Shown here piece by piece: positions 40,310-53,800 of a DNA stretch of 64,000 nucleotides (within the stretch, counting starts at the first letter, position 1; each line of letters begins with the position of its first letter). Made by a program: the position numbers and the translations under genes. The DNA lies in assembly GCA_963669155.1 (NCBI GenBank), contig OZ022576.1, positions 15,997,035 through 16,061,034 of the forward strand, read 5' to 3'. The notes beneath the pieces were generated by a model. The model did no database searches. It had not been told where the DNA came from and saw only the letters and a list, made by a program, of their open reading frames with translations. Source of the DNA: Arbacia lixula (taxonomy: Eukaryota; Echinodermata; Echinoidea; Arbacioida; Arbaciidae).

Positions 40310-40428
40310 TGTGTATGGGTTGATCGGCCGTACACGACAGACTACACACTCCTCCAGTGCGTACACGGCACAACTGGTTACAGACGACAACGGTGACCCG
40401 ACGGAGAATCTGTTGCTTTCCATCAAAT
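40310..40428 (+). promoter_or_regulatory. Promoter/5' UTR region of the SDR gene
   Basis: The 120 bp before the ATG at 40429 is GC-richer than the DNA around it and includes GTACACGACAG, GTGCGTACACGGCACAAC and GACGACAACGGTGACCCGACGG. No TATA box is seen at a sensible distance, so a dispersed or initiator-type start is likely. The transcription start cannot be placed from sequence alone. The bases around the ATG (TCAAATATGGC) are an acceptable initiation context. Confidence 0.4.
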
Positions 40429-40477
40429 ATGGCAGCGTCAAGCACCAATGAAAAACCTCGAGTGTTAGTCCTAGGTG
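40429..40477 (+). CDS. SDR gene exon 1 (start codon)
   Basis: It encodes MAASSTNEKPRVLVLG plus one base of the next glycine. The donor is CTAGGTG|GTAAGTAAT. The start is chosen because the peptide places the first Rossmann strand about ten residues in, as usual for cytosolic SDRs, and because the split codon joins exactly to exon 2. Confidence 0.88.
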
Positions 40478-43400
40478 GTAAGTAATGAAATTATATTTCT
40501 TGTTGTGTTGAGTTTGATGAATTTCAGGATGTTGATAATCTACTAGGTGTATAGAATGTCAGGATGTGAGATGAAGAAAATGGTCGTCGTGATACCAAAT
40601 TGCCGTAGGATGGGTCAGGGCCCCCGCTGTGATAGTGCGCCCGGAGCTTCGGCAGGAGAACATAGGTATGTTGGGTGGGCGTGTGTGCGCCAGCTGCGTG
40701 ATTACTTGCTGAACACATAGTCAACATCGAATACGGAGAAAGCTTAGATTTCTGGGTCTTCACTATGTTTGGACCTGTATGAATGGACATCATGCAATAA
40801 ATCATACATAACCACCACACATATTGGGTGAAAACATTCTAAAAGTAAGTGTACACATACATACCTTATCTTCTAAAAGTTACATACCTTTACAGTTCTT
40901 GCATCGCAATGCATGATTGGACGGAATTCTAGTGCGCTAGCGTTCAGCGATCGCTGCGGTCATTGTTTACAACGCTCATGACGCTAGCCGCGGCTAGCGC
41001 GAAGTTCAATATTGTCATTTTCATGTTACAGATTTGTTATGTGGATCGGTTCCGACGCGATAATTTCCAGTAAATCTTAATCATATTTTTACGATAAGAA
41101 CTTTGATTCGTATTATTGTAATTTTTATTTATTTATTTAATTTCACACATCACATCACAACACACACATCTTTGCACATATGGGACTACCACCTGAGCCT
41201 TGACTACGTCTCGGGGGTCTCTCTCTCTGCTTATTATTTTCTCAACAAACCCTTTATAAATCATTTTTAATAATACGAATCAAAAGTTCTTATAAAAATC
41301 GTAAAAATACAATTCAGATTTACTGAAAATTATCACGTCGGAACCAATCCCGTAACAAATCTGTTACATGAAAATGACGTTGTAAACAATAACCGCAGAG
41401 ATCACTGAATGCTCGCGTACTAGAATTCCATCCCATAATGCCTTGCGATACAGGAACCGAAAGGTACGTATTGACAGCTGAAGTAAAGCCAAAGGTGAAG
41501 CCAATATTGGTAACTTTTTTTATATAAAGGTTCTTCTTACTTTTAAACAATACATTACCTGTATGTGATATGGTTTGACTTATGATATACTTGGAAGCTT
41601 AAAAATACGCTGGTAGTTATAGTTACTGGTTACTTTTGTGTCGTCTCAGATGTCGTTCTGCAGTGGCATCAAGAAAGTGGCCTTCACCGAATGAAGGCAA
41701 CAATACTGACGCGGTTTGTATATTGTCGTTAATGAAACGCTTAGACAGACCAGGGAAGTGTTATAGGAAGGAGTAGAAACTCGAGCATAATACATTCAAA
41801 CATCTGTATGGGTTCTAAAGCGTGCTCATGAATGTCAAAAGAATTCCATAATCATGACAATGCTTTGATGTTCCATGTGCTGAGCCGACATTTAGCTGAT
41901 GTCAACTTGAAAAGAAATTCCTTTAATTTCCCATTTGTCTGTAGACGTTTTGTTTTTGACAAATTCGTTTGCAAACTATAAGGAAGTTAACGGCAGATAA
42001 TCACAGATCCTAATACTCTGCTTTTCACTTTTCACTTTCCTTTCCTTTCTTCACCCCATAAGTGGGCCAATTATCCGAAAGAATACAACCACATGGTGTT
42101 ACCGAAAGTTTTGCTATTTTCTAAATAGTATTTATTAGTACACTCTCACCATGGAAACATTCAAAGAACATTTACTCTGCTTTTGTTTAGAAAAGTATTG
42201 AGGAATCATTAAAAATCGGACATATAAGCTATTTGTATTACTTACAAAATTGACCAATTTCTTCACTTTCCGACAACTTGTGCATTTGGGAGATTCAACC
42301 ACCCTCAAAATGATATATTAAGCTGTGTGTTGTTTGCGTGAAGCAGAGATATTTTACTTGAAAAACTTGTTTATTTGTGTTTGCTGATACCTGTTGTGCT
42401 CATAGAAGTATTAATGTCATTAACAGAACGGGACAAGTGAAATGAGACTGTACATTTCTTTTCTTCTCTCTGAGAAACCATTGCCACACAATCATGTTCA
42501 TAATTGTTCAAACACCTGAACAGCACCTGTTGAGAACACCATAACTTTTCAGCGGCTTGGCACATGGGTTCAAAGAAAGAAAGTTGCTTCCTATCCTTCC
42601 ATAACACATCCCTGGACAGACCGTGCGACCTAACACAGAGGAGCACAAAAAGGGGATTTCTTACCGCCCTCTACCGGTGGAGCTTGTGTGTGTGTGTGTG
42701 TGTGTGTGTGTGGGGGGGGGGGGGGGGTCACTTACTACTACAATACCTAATCTATGAGGACTGGTCAAAAATAGCATACTTTTGCTTTCATTGCACAAAT
42801 GCATTTTTAAGTGGCTTAATTGAAAAAGTGAGATCAGGAGCTTTTGTACTAATGCATCAGAGTTTCAGTTATAGTAATTTGTTGCAAGCCCTGTACATAC
42901 TGGTACTTGTAATCCTAAATCTAGTTTTCAACCTACACTACAGCTCAAAGGAATTGGCATGGGTAAATGGAAAGGGAAGAAAGGGAAGAAGCTGCATTTT
43001 TAAACTGCGGTATATTTTGTCCAGTTCAGCATGAAACACAATGCTTTTAGCCTAAAAAAGCATCATGTTTCATGCTGAACTGGATAAAATATACCGCGGT
43101 TCAAAACTGCGGCTCCTTCCCTTTCGTCCCTTTTCTTTAACCCATGCCAATTCCTTTGAGCTGTAGTGTATATGTAATTCTTTAACCCAGCTCTAGGCTT
43201 TAAGTTTATAAATGCAGGTTAATTTGTCAAAAACTGTGATTTCTGTGCGCATTTTATTCTGCACAGGGAAATCATCATTGCAGCATTTCCCCATGCCCCA
43301 CAGCTAGATTGGCGGAGTCTTGCCTTTATATGTTCCTATATTATGTGCTGGAATAGAGACAGAAACAGCCACCATACAGTTTACTGTATTCATTTTGTCA

Positions 43401-45846
43401 TTCTATGCATGTTACACTGTAAGATGTGTCCAAATTATCTTTCAAATTCTGGAAATTTGAGATCGACACAGAAGCTCAATTTCTTGGTAAATGTAGATCT
43501 TCCAAGATTTGAAAGATAAATTGGACACCTCTTACAGTGTAACATGCGTACTAAATGACAAAATGAACAGAGAACTGGTAAAATGTATGGTGCCTGTATC
43601 TCTCTCTATTGCAGCACATAATACATCAACATATATTATAAATATCATTATTTAAAGCAATGTACATTGATTAAATGAGACATAAACATTGAATTGCACA
43701 TTAAAGAATGAGTGAACAAAATATAAAGAAACAAATCATAGATAGAAGTCATAGTGTTGCCGCAAGTATGGTACTTGATACTTTTAAGTTTGTCACAAGT
43801 ACTTCCCTTTACAGGTTTTGATTTGAAAAGAATATGTACCCAGGTACATATACATTTATATATATGTCTAACCAGTTCCTTATTTTATTCTACCATATCT
43901 GGTGGACAATCAGAGACTCAACTTGTGCAGTAAGTGAAGATGCAATACCAATCACTACCTTGCGAAGTCAATTCTGTTTCTGTTTCTATATGGGTCTCCA
44001 TCAAACCAAAGTTGCAAAATATCACAATGTGCACTCTTTAGGAAAAATAAATGGGGAGTTCTCTTACTCTTACTATTTATGCTTATAGGCTTCTAGCTGC
44101 TACATGTATATGTGTGTGCACTTGGGAAAGACTGCCTGTGCTACCACATTCCAAGTTTGCTGTCTGTGTATTCTATCCCATGGGCATTTCTTGTTCACTC
44201 TGTTTATTTGATTATCCATAGAGGGCTAAATAGCGTTCTGCCCCTAATTTGGCTGCTGTGCTTGTTACCTGTGTGTTTGTATACGTGTGAGAATGTGACA
44301 ATAAATCTTGAGGTGGAGATATACCACAAATATGCTTTTTTGTGAGATACACCTCAATATTTTTGGTTTTATATGCAGATTTAGGTCTTAATTGTGAGCA
44401 AACTAAGGCGGATATAATCGTACAATATTTTGTTGCAGTACTTCTTGACAGATATGCCTTAATCTATCCATTGATTTGTCAGAATTAATCATTCCAATTA
44501 TGTTGATGATGGATGCATTAATTTAGGGTTCACCTTGGTGTCATTTGAATGAGTCATATGCCACTTGCCAGTATATGAGGTCAATATGTAGACAAAGCTA
44601 AGCTTAAAGGGTTACTAAATTGGAAAAATAAGGTCCCACTAATCTATGTAAAATTATCCACTGAAAACGAATTTCACATTTGTTTGCCGCAATAATGTCT
44701 CATTTTGACGAAAATTTGAACAAACGCACACCTCCAGTGATGTCAGAAAAGTCACAATGCCATAAATGCCAATGGCGTGTATGGAAATTAACAATAGACA
44801 ATTTTCATAATGTATTCACAACTTTCGCCCTAACTGCGAAGTGACGCGTTATTGCATTCACCTGTATCTTGTCATTCATATTCAATGGACAGAATGCACT
44901 TTGACTCTATTAGTTGTTGCTACTTGGACAAACCTCGGATAAGCTTTGGGGCTCCCATTGGTAACATATCGTTTGAACGGTGTGAATAAAATAATTTATT
45001 CACGCCTTGGCATTTATGGCATTTTGACGTATCTGACGTCACTGGAGGTGTGCGTTTTTTCAAATTTTCGTCAAAATGAGATTTAATTGCGGCAAACGAA
45101 TATGAAATTTGTTTTTTAGTGGATAATTTTACATAGATTAGTGGTAACTTATTTTTCTAATTTAGTAATCCTTTACTGTACATTGGAAGTTGTTTTTTCC
45201 AATTTTAATTAGAAATGTTCAAAAGCCTGTAAGCCAGGCTAGGATGTATGTAGACTGATCAGTTTTTGTATCTTAACAAAGATCTTGTTCCTGGGGTAGA
45301 AGAGAAAGATATGAGCAAGGGGTCTATGTTTGTAGACTACTCTACTACCAGTATGCATTGACTCCTACAAGCCTGTGCAGAACCCTTTCTTCTGAAACCT
45401 ACAAAGTGAAGATAAGATCAAAATACATACCAGCATTCTGAATGCAAGGACAGCATGCAAATTTCATGGCTCTAACAAAAGAGAATGTTAACAACAACAG
45501 CAGTTTTTTGGCAATCTTTTATCTCCATGTTAAAAGTACACCATCATGATATTTTTCATTTCTTCCTTGTTTTACTGTGCATAGTTATATTATTCTTTTA
45601 AGAATGGGTGTCATTACCTCACCAAAGGATTATCAAATTCGACACAAACAATTTTTATTTGATTGCACTGTAAATTACTGACAGATCGAGAAAGAGTAAA
45701 ACAAAAAGAGAGGTGTGTGTGTGAAGGGGGGGGGGGTAGGGGTGCAGGGAGGCAGGAATGAAAGTTGAGAGAAAGTGAGAAAGGGAGAAGAAATAAGGGT
45801 AAGGGGAATTTGAAGGGGTGGATATGAATTAGTTGTATAACTGTAG

Positions 45847-45877
<31 letters not shown>

Positions 45878-48800
45878 GGGGGGGGGGGAGGTGACATGAG
45901 CAGAGGGCAGGAAAGAGATGAAAAAAGAAAAGAAAGATTGGGGGAACTGAAGGAATACAAGGAATGATGGAGAGGGAGAGTAAAATCAGCTACAGGACTC
46001 TCTGGGAAAAGGGAAGGGAATGGAAACAAGAGAATAAAGGAGTTGGAGGATAAGTCATTTACAAAAAGAACTGAGCTGAAATATATGAAAATAGCATGAA
46101 AGCAGAGAAGTATCAGGAACATCCCTGTATAGCATGGGATTCTCTGGAGGTGACTCGTATTTGCAGTGTAGTGAATAGATAGAAATGTTCATATGGCTGT
46201 ATTTGCACAATTCGTGTGTAAATTTGCTTTGTATGGTGGAACTAGTGAGAAAGGTGTTTTTGTGTAAATTTTGTGTAGGTCAAGAGTATTTTGTCTAAAA
46301 TTTTGTCATTCCTTTGCCTCTTCCTCTTTTTTTCCATGTTAAAAAAAAAATCTTTATAGAAATGTTTTTCATTAGGAAGACCCCTCATATTAATATGATT
46401 ATTATTATTATTATTATTGGTGTTACATAGTGATTAGAATATAATGATTGAATAAGCCATGTTCGTAATGTAATCAGAACTTTGTCCCTTTACTGTGAAG
46501 ATCTATACAATATTGTATTCACCTGTATCCAGTGATACAGTGTCAATGGGTGGAATGCTCCCTGAATCTACTCATTGTTGCTAGACGGACAAACCTCAGA
46601 CAAGCTGTGGGGTTACAATTAGTAATGTAATGTTTGAAAGTGTGCATACCACTTGCATAAAACATGTAATGTAAATGATCTATTAGCTATAATGGTTATC
46701 AATGCAAACTAAGCAATACACACATAACATGTTCCATTTATGCAAGTTCTTCTTTAGTCACCTTCCCCCTGTGTTCCTCCCACTGCTAAATTGGTCTGAC
46801 ATGAACAATCATGAGTCAGTCGCATTTAAGATATATCTGCTAAAAGTCAGTCTGTATTCATGAGTCATGTTGTACACTCATGTATGTTACTCCTGGTCAT
46901 TAGTGTAGGATTCATGAACCTGTTAACTGAGCACAGTGTAATGAATGTGCATGCAAGTGTTTGCTAGAAGATATATTTTGAACTTGTATCATTTGTGAAT
47001 GTATGGCTAGATATGACATGTGTGGTTGAACCTGTTAATGAAGATAGATGGAAAAAAGGGAAGATGCACACCATTCTAAATGAAATTAGATTTGATTTAT
47101 TTCCACAACTTCAATTGCATTTTATACAATATTAAGACCAAATTGTGAAATGACATATGTGTAAATCACTGACACATTCAAACAACAAGATGCAGGTAAA
47201 CACATATAAAGTGATCAATCATACAGTAAGACCAGGGATGTGTTATAGGAAGGAGTAGAAACTCGAGCATAATACATTCAAACATCTGTATGGGTTCTAA
47301 AGCGTGCTCATGAATGTCAAAAGAATTCCATAATCATGACAATACTTTGATGTTCCATGTGCCGAGCCGACATTTAGCTGATGTCAACTTGAAAAGAAAT
47401 TTCTTTAATTTCCCATTTGTCTGTAGACGTTTTGTTTTTGACAAATTCGTTTGCAAACTATAAGGAAGTTAACGGTAGATAATGACAGATCCTAATGCTC
47501 TGCTTTTGTTTCGAAAAGTATTGAGGAATTATTAAAAATCGGACATATAAGCTATTTGTATTACTTACAAAATTGACCAATTTCTTCACTTTCCGACAAC
47601 TTGTGCATTTGGGAGATTCAACCACCCTCAAAATGATATATTAAGCTGTGTGTTATCATTAACGGCGTATGTGTGTGTTTGCGTGAAGCAGAGATATTTT
47701 ACTTGAAAAACTTGTTTATTTGTGTTTGCTGATACCTGTTGTGCTCATGGAAGTATTAATGTCATTAACAGAACGGGACAAGCGAAATGAGACTGTACAT
47801 TTCTTTTGTTCTCTGTTCTTTGTTCTTTGTTCAAAGGAAGAAAGTTGCTTCCTATCCTTCCATAACACATCCCTGGTAAGACACAGTAATTCAAGTGAGG
47901 GGGGAAGCAGAAGCCATTGACCTATGAAAGGCATCTCCCCAGATTGAAGTAATAGTAAGATATGATAGTATTTAAAAACATACTACAAACAAAATAACAC
48001 AAACAGCATAACCATAATCATTATATTTTGTTGTCTTACATAGCTTGCATTTCTCAATAAGGCATTTGTACCCACAGGACTTATTCCACTTCAATAAAAA
48101 ATGATTTTAGTTAAAAACTCTGAATATATTTATTATTTTTCACACAATAAAACAAAATCATATGAAACATGAGATCATATGGATCACAGAACATATGGAT
48201 GACAGATTCATAGCAGTAATCCGTTAGAACACATGCACAAGTACATGTATGATGCATGTGTATGCAGGCATGTATGTTTAAAGACGGAATGACTGAGTTA
48301 ACCCTATTGGTACCAAGGCGTGAAGATACCATTGCTTGGTGACACAGTGAATGAGCCCAAGATGTAGTGAGAGGGTTAGATCCTTGCGTTGCTATGGACC
48401 CTGAGGCGTCGTTCATTGTCAATGTTGAAGTCTCTCCCACATAGAGGTCACACAATGTATCTCAGCGACCTTTCCCACGTTTCTCATCATTGTTCACATG
48501 TTGAGGAGGGTGCCATTAATTCCTTTTCTGCCATGTTTGTATTTATCCATCAGTAATGCACACATATCATATAGACCAGTATTTTATCTGGTACAGGAAG
48601 GGTTAAAACATGTATTGATTGATTTTGTTGTCATGTTCAAAAGATTATTTTTCATGATGCAATATGTACAGAATATGAATAAGTAAAATGACAAATTATG
48701 AAACTTACCCTATATTTACACTATTGTGTTGCGATTTTCCATTCCAGTATGTAAAATGTATACCAGAGTTTTATGTACCCAAAGTTTTCTTTGGAAATAT

Positions 48801-50769
48801 TGATTTTTATTTAAAAAAAAAACACTTTGAGAGGTGATATATTATCTAAAAATGAAGAAACTGTATGTTTAGTAGAGTGGGTGTTTTGGGGATAAACATT
48901 CAGCAGTGAATCTCAAGTGTGTCATGTTTTGGGGAGACTTCCAAATGTGAAATGGTATCTGGTGTCTGATGCACATGGTTCATGCCCTAAGGAGGGAGGG
49001 AGAAGAGGGCTGGGGGAAGGAGGGGGGAGGGAAAGAGGGGGGAAGAGGGAGGGGGAAGAGGGAGGGGGAAGAGGGAGGGGGAAGAGGGAGGGGGAAGATG
49101 GAAGGGAAATAGGAAGGGGGAGAGAGGGAGGGGGAGAGAGAGGGGGAGAGGAGGAAGAGGGAGGGGGAAGAGGGAGGGGGAGAGAGGGAGGGGGGGAAGA
49201 GGAAGAGGGAGGGGAAGAGGGGGAGAGGGAGGGGAAAAAGGGATGGGGGGGGGGGAAAGAGAGGGGGAAGGGAAAGAGAGGGGGAAGGGAAAGAGGGAGG
49301 GGGAGGGGAAAGAGGATGAGGGGGGGGAGAGGGAGGGTGTGGGAGAATGGGAGGATGAAACCCCATCTCATGTGTGTAGAACATCATGATAATTTAAGAT
49401 GTTAAGGCTGGAGGGCACAACTTCATTTAAATGAGTATTTCGGTGTTGAATCCCCATCTCACAGTATGATGATGTAAAGAGGAGAGGGGAAAGAACATTA
49501 CAATCACCTTCTAGTAGCACATGCATGTATATTATGGGTTACATTCAGTGTGATGATGCACACTCAAGTCTGGTATGGGGGAAAGAAAGTCTGGGGTGCA
49601 GAATTAGCATGAGCAGTCGGCATTGATTCCCCTCGCCATCACATTATTCAGAGAGAGAAGTGACTCACAGACAAGCTTTTTTTTCCCTCTTTTTTTTTTT
49701 AGGGATAGATGGCTGTGTGTAAAGAAGTGTCCTCTTTCACATAGACATACTGTAGAGCTACACATTGCTATTGGAAACCTGGATCAAAGATAGAAGCTGA
49801 TATCAATTTCTTTGTAACTAATCCTAGGTCATCATGAAGGGAAAGACATGATGACATTGAATGTTTATAATTTGTTTACATGTGATTTTACTTCCTTCCA
49901 GTATTGTGAAAGAGTACACATACCAGGTATTATTTTTAGGAGATCTGTGCAAAAAGAGAAAATTGCACTGTGGCACAGCGCCGAATCATTTCACGAGGGA
50001 CGTTTTATATTACAGATCTATATAAAAAAAACATCAACATGACATATATCACCTTATTTCTAGTACTGGGACTGGTTCCTCACAAATATGTACATCATGC
50101 TATTACTAATACTGGGACTGGGATTGGTACCATCTTGTGAAAACTGATCCATGCTTCCATGGTGATCAGTACATGGTGTAGGGTGGATGGGAACCATTCT
50201 CTGCATCGTTGCTTTTAAAATTACTCATGCCATTTTGACTGGAATAGACTGAATGTTGAGTCGTTTATTCCGCAATGTTCGCCTTAGCTGGTGTGAAAGT
50301 GACAAATTGAAATTGAAAAAACGACTGGTATCTGACTTTTATGATTAATGGTGTTCCAGGTTGTATTATGGCTATGAATATAACCTTGTACTCTGGAACA
50401 GTCATTGTTTTTGATGGAAGAGTAATTATGAGGAAGAGTTGGCGCTGTTGCGGTCTTATAAATGCTTTTGTTACAAATTGATTTGCATGCTCAGGGTTTG
50501 ATAGGCTGGAATGTTTGTCTTCGACCCATTGGCAATAAACAGTGTTGTGATTGACACAGGAATAGAATTGGGCAGTAAGGAACGGGTTAAGTGGCATAAT
50601 CACAATGTATTTGATCAAGCTGAACATTAAATGTAAGGGGCAGGTGACATCCAAACTGCAAAGTTGCACTTTATCCTGAATATCATGAGGAAACATACAT
50701 GACTGTAATTAGATGTTTTTATACAGACAGAGAGACATGGACACACACCCACACAATCTCTAACTCCCC

Positions 50770-50812
<43 letters not shown>

Positions 50813-53800
50813 TCTCTCTCTCTTCATCTCTCTTTACTCATATTTGTTAACAGATTAGCTTTCATCTGCAAGTGCGATTTAAAACAAAAATGTTGAAGGA
50901 GACTGGTGCAATTGTACACTCCAAAGAGGAGGAGAAAATAAGAGAAATATTCCCAAAGCAGGATGACCTGAAGAAGGAGCATCCCTCAGTGCTCTGGTAG
51001 TATCAGTGTCAAAGCTGGTGTGAATGGAAGATTATCTGGAGGATTAAGGACTGGAAGAATTCTGAGAATGAGGAAGACAACTGACAGAATCCAAAGCATG
51101 TTCATCGTAAAGGATGGAAAATACACTATATTTTGATTCTGTGGAGATAAATTTGAGATGGTTGACACAAAGCAGTAGAAAAGGTAACCATGACATCAAT
51201 CATTGTCAAAGAACAGCTGCTACCAACACATCAAGTATTCATATAGTAACACACATTTAATTTTGCAAATAAAAATATTTGAGCTACAATATGTGTGGGC
51301 ATGTACTGTACATGTTGAAATATTTTTTAGTTAGAACAAGTTGTCATTCTGCTCTATGCTTTAAGGAAAACAAAAGCAAAAATCCCTAAAAGAAAAACAG
51401 TTTGAGGAATTAAGGGCTTTTGGTTAAGATCAATAAAATATGTATTGGAAAGATTTGTCTGATTGTTCATTTTTACCTTCATAACTATCACATGTTAAGT
51501 TTCTTTATTGATTTTGTATTCTTTTAAATATGTTATTGCCAAGTTGACTGAAAGTAAATATGTGTACCTGTAATAAACTTTCTTATGGTTATTGCCAGTA
51601 CATATAAATGGTGTAGACTGTCTGGTGTAATATAACTTGATTGTATAAACATGTAGCTTGCCAGGGCATGTACCATTACACATATTGTGTTCTGCATATT
51701 ACATATTCTATGCGCAATGTACATGCAGTACATCTTAGCCTATTATTTTTACCCCTCTGTTGACCAGGTCAAGGAGCACCCAAGTACTTAGTACACATTT
51801 CCTATGCTTCTGGTAATGGAAAGGTTCATGTACATTGATGAAGTTCAGTTCATGCCATGTCACTTTAATGTATCTGTTGTATGAGAAGAGATCTACTATA
51901 GATTATAATGCAGTCCTACTTATATAAATCGGTGTATGTACCAGGATACAGAAAAATGATACGCCCATCCTTACCCTGGTAAAACCCAACTACCAGTACC
52001 TTGCTCTCATCTGACCAAGCCTAGGTCATACGAGAACCTCGTCAAAAGCGCGGCAAACCACTGTTTCTATGATAATGCTAACCCATTGGCAGTTGTGTAA
52101 CGATGGAATACAGTGTAACTTGGTACCTGCACCTTTGCAACTCTCCTGACTGTTAGTAATAGAGCTCTGCCATTTTCCTGGTAAATTCAGCGAGTGAATA
52201 GTTGTGTATGCTGATTTCTACCGCAGATATAAAATCTCTGTTGGATATGATATATATGTACTGTAACTCAATGAACAGTAAAACTAAGTCTTAATTACTA
52301 ATTGGTATAATTAACCAGGAGAGGGAGTGAAGAGCTTTGTAGGTGTCATATTAAATTGATTATGTCTCAGATGTAAAATCTCTGTTGGATGATAAGAATC
52401 TATTGTAATTTGATCAGCAGTAAGACTGTGTCATAAGTAATATAATTCATCACAGATACAGTGATTGATTTTTATGTTTCTTTGTTTCAGTGGATTATAT
52501 TAAGAAGATCTGATACATGTAAGCCTGCTGTTGTTCTATCTAAATTTGGAATTCATAATTGTGCATCAATCTTATCTTGACTACTCTTGTTTCTTTTCAG
52601 GGTGTGGGTTTATCGGCAGAAACCTCGTGGACTACTTGGTCTCCAACGACTTGGCTTCCAAGGTAAGAACACAAACCCAATGTGATATGAAGGATGTTTC
52701 AAACATGTTTGGCAACGTACCTGTTTTAAGTTGTGTAAACACATCATATCCTAACATGACATTAGGGATATTAAAGCATGCAAAATGAAAGTGTGTCTGT
52801 GACATCTCAGCCTTATGACCAAGCTCCCAATTTGCTTCTCTAAAATGTCAATGTTTTAAAAACATTCACAACTTTCATATTTGTTGTCTGATATTCATCA
52901 AATCTTTTTTTTTTTTGCTCTGCATCTAAGATTTGTGTGCTTCTTTGAGTTTAAGAGCAAACTAATGTGTGTTTCTCTTGCAAAACAAATCCTGGGAGAG
53001 CCTGTCCTGTTGTGTCCACCATCCCTGTTGCATGAGTGATGGTCTAGTGATGAGCGCACACTGATAAAAGAGCATTTGTGCATCCTAATGTAATGTCTTT
53101 TCAGTGAGATGGTTATTTCAGTGGGAACATATCAAAGAAATAAAAAAAGTTGTCACTGCGAACATGGTCTTTTGTTACACGGACAAAATTTTTAAAGGGC
53201 CCCTTTACAAAAGACTGTGTGCATCCCTACATAAAACATACCGAATGTAGTAGAAACGATCCTTCAGATACAAACAAATATGTGCATGTACATCCATATG
53301 TTTTGTGAGTCTGATGCTTTAGTATGTATTTTATCACAGTGGAACATTTGCCAACTTAGTAGAGAATAGTACAATGTATTTCACTGACTACCAGATAGAA
53401 CATTCGTACAGAAATCAGGGAGTCTGGCAATCCTGATGTTGCATCCCAGTAAACATCGTATAGTGGGAACACTCCCACCGAATTAATAACCGTTGGGGAC
53501 TGCGGGAGTCTCAATTATGACAGATGATCCCAGCAGGCTTCTCATCATAAAAAGGGGACGTGCACAGTCTCTGGAATGACATCAATAATATGTCATGGAA
53601 ATAGGCTTTCTTGTATATGTACAATCTACCAGTATGTCAGAGAGTTGGCAGATTTCCCAATGCAAATCTTAACTCTCTCACTACCATTGCCATGATGATG
53701 ACTAGTTTGCCAATAGGGTTTTCAAGGCATTATAATGTAAGGGTTAACCCAATAGGGTTTCCAAGGCCTTGTAATGTAAGGGGTTAATCCTCATAGTAGT

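Larger units (their letters stand above)
40478..52600 (+). other. SDR gene intron 1 (12.1 kb), transposon-rich
   Basis: Bounded by GTAAGT and TTGTTTCTTTTCAG. Between 40.88 and 47.88 kb it carries seven elements: foldbacks at 40881, 42934, 43327 and 44604, two copies of a TIR element at 41751 and 47233, and a diverged fragment at 46455. No additional exon is needed, because exons 1 and 2 join to complete the GGxGFIG motif. Confidence 0.8.

Noticed and set aside
42371-42646. Minus-strand ORF shared in part by both TIR copies (also 47716-47934)
   Set aside because: The shared peptide tail follows from copy homology; it has no transposase signature and is disrupted by indels in copy 2.
42564-43034. 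156-codon + strand ORF
   Set aside because: It stitches together the end of a TIR element, a (TG)n/poly-G tract and one arm of a palindrome; no real protein is likely.
48917-49405. ORFs of 135-162 codons on both strands
   Set aside because: Both overlap the homopurine minisatellite; Gly/Glu/Arg or Pro/Ser/Leu composition is dictated by the repeat.
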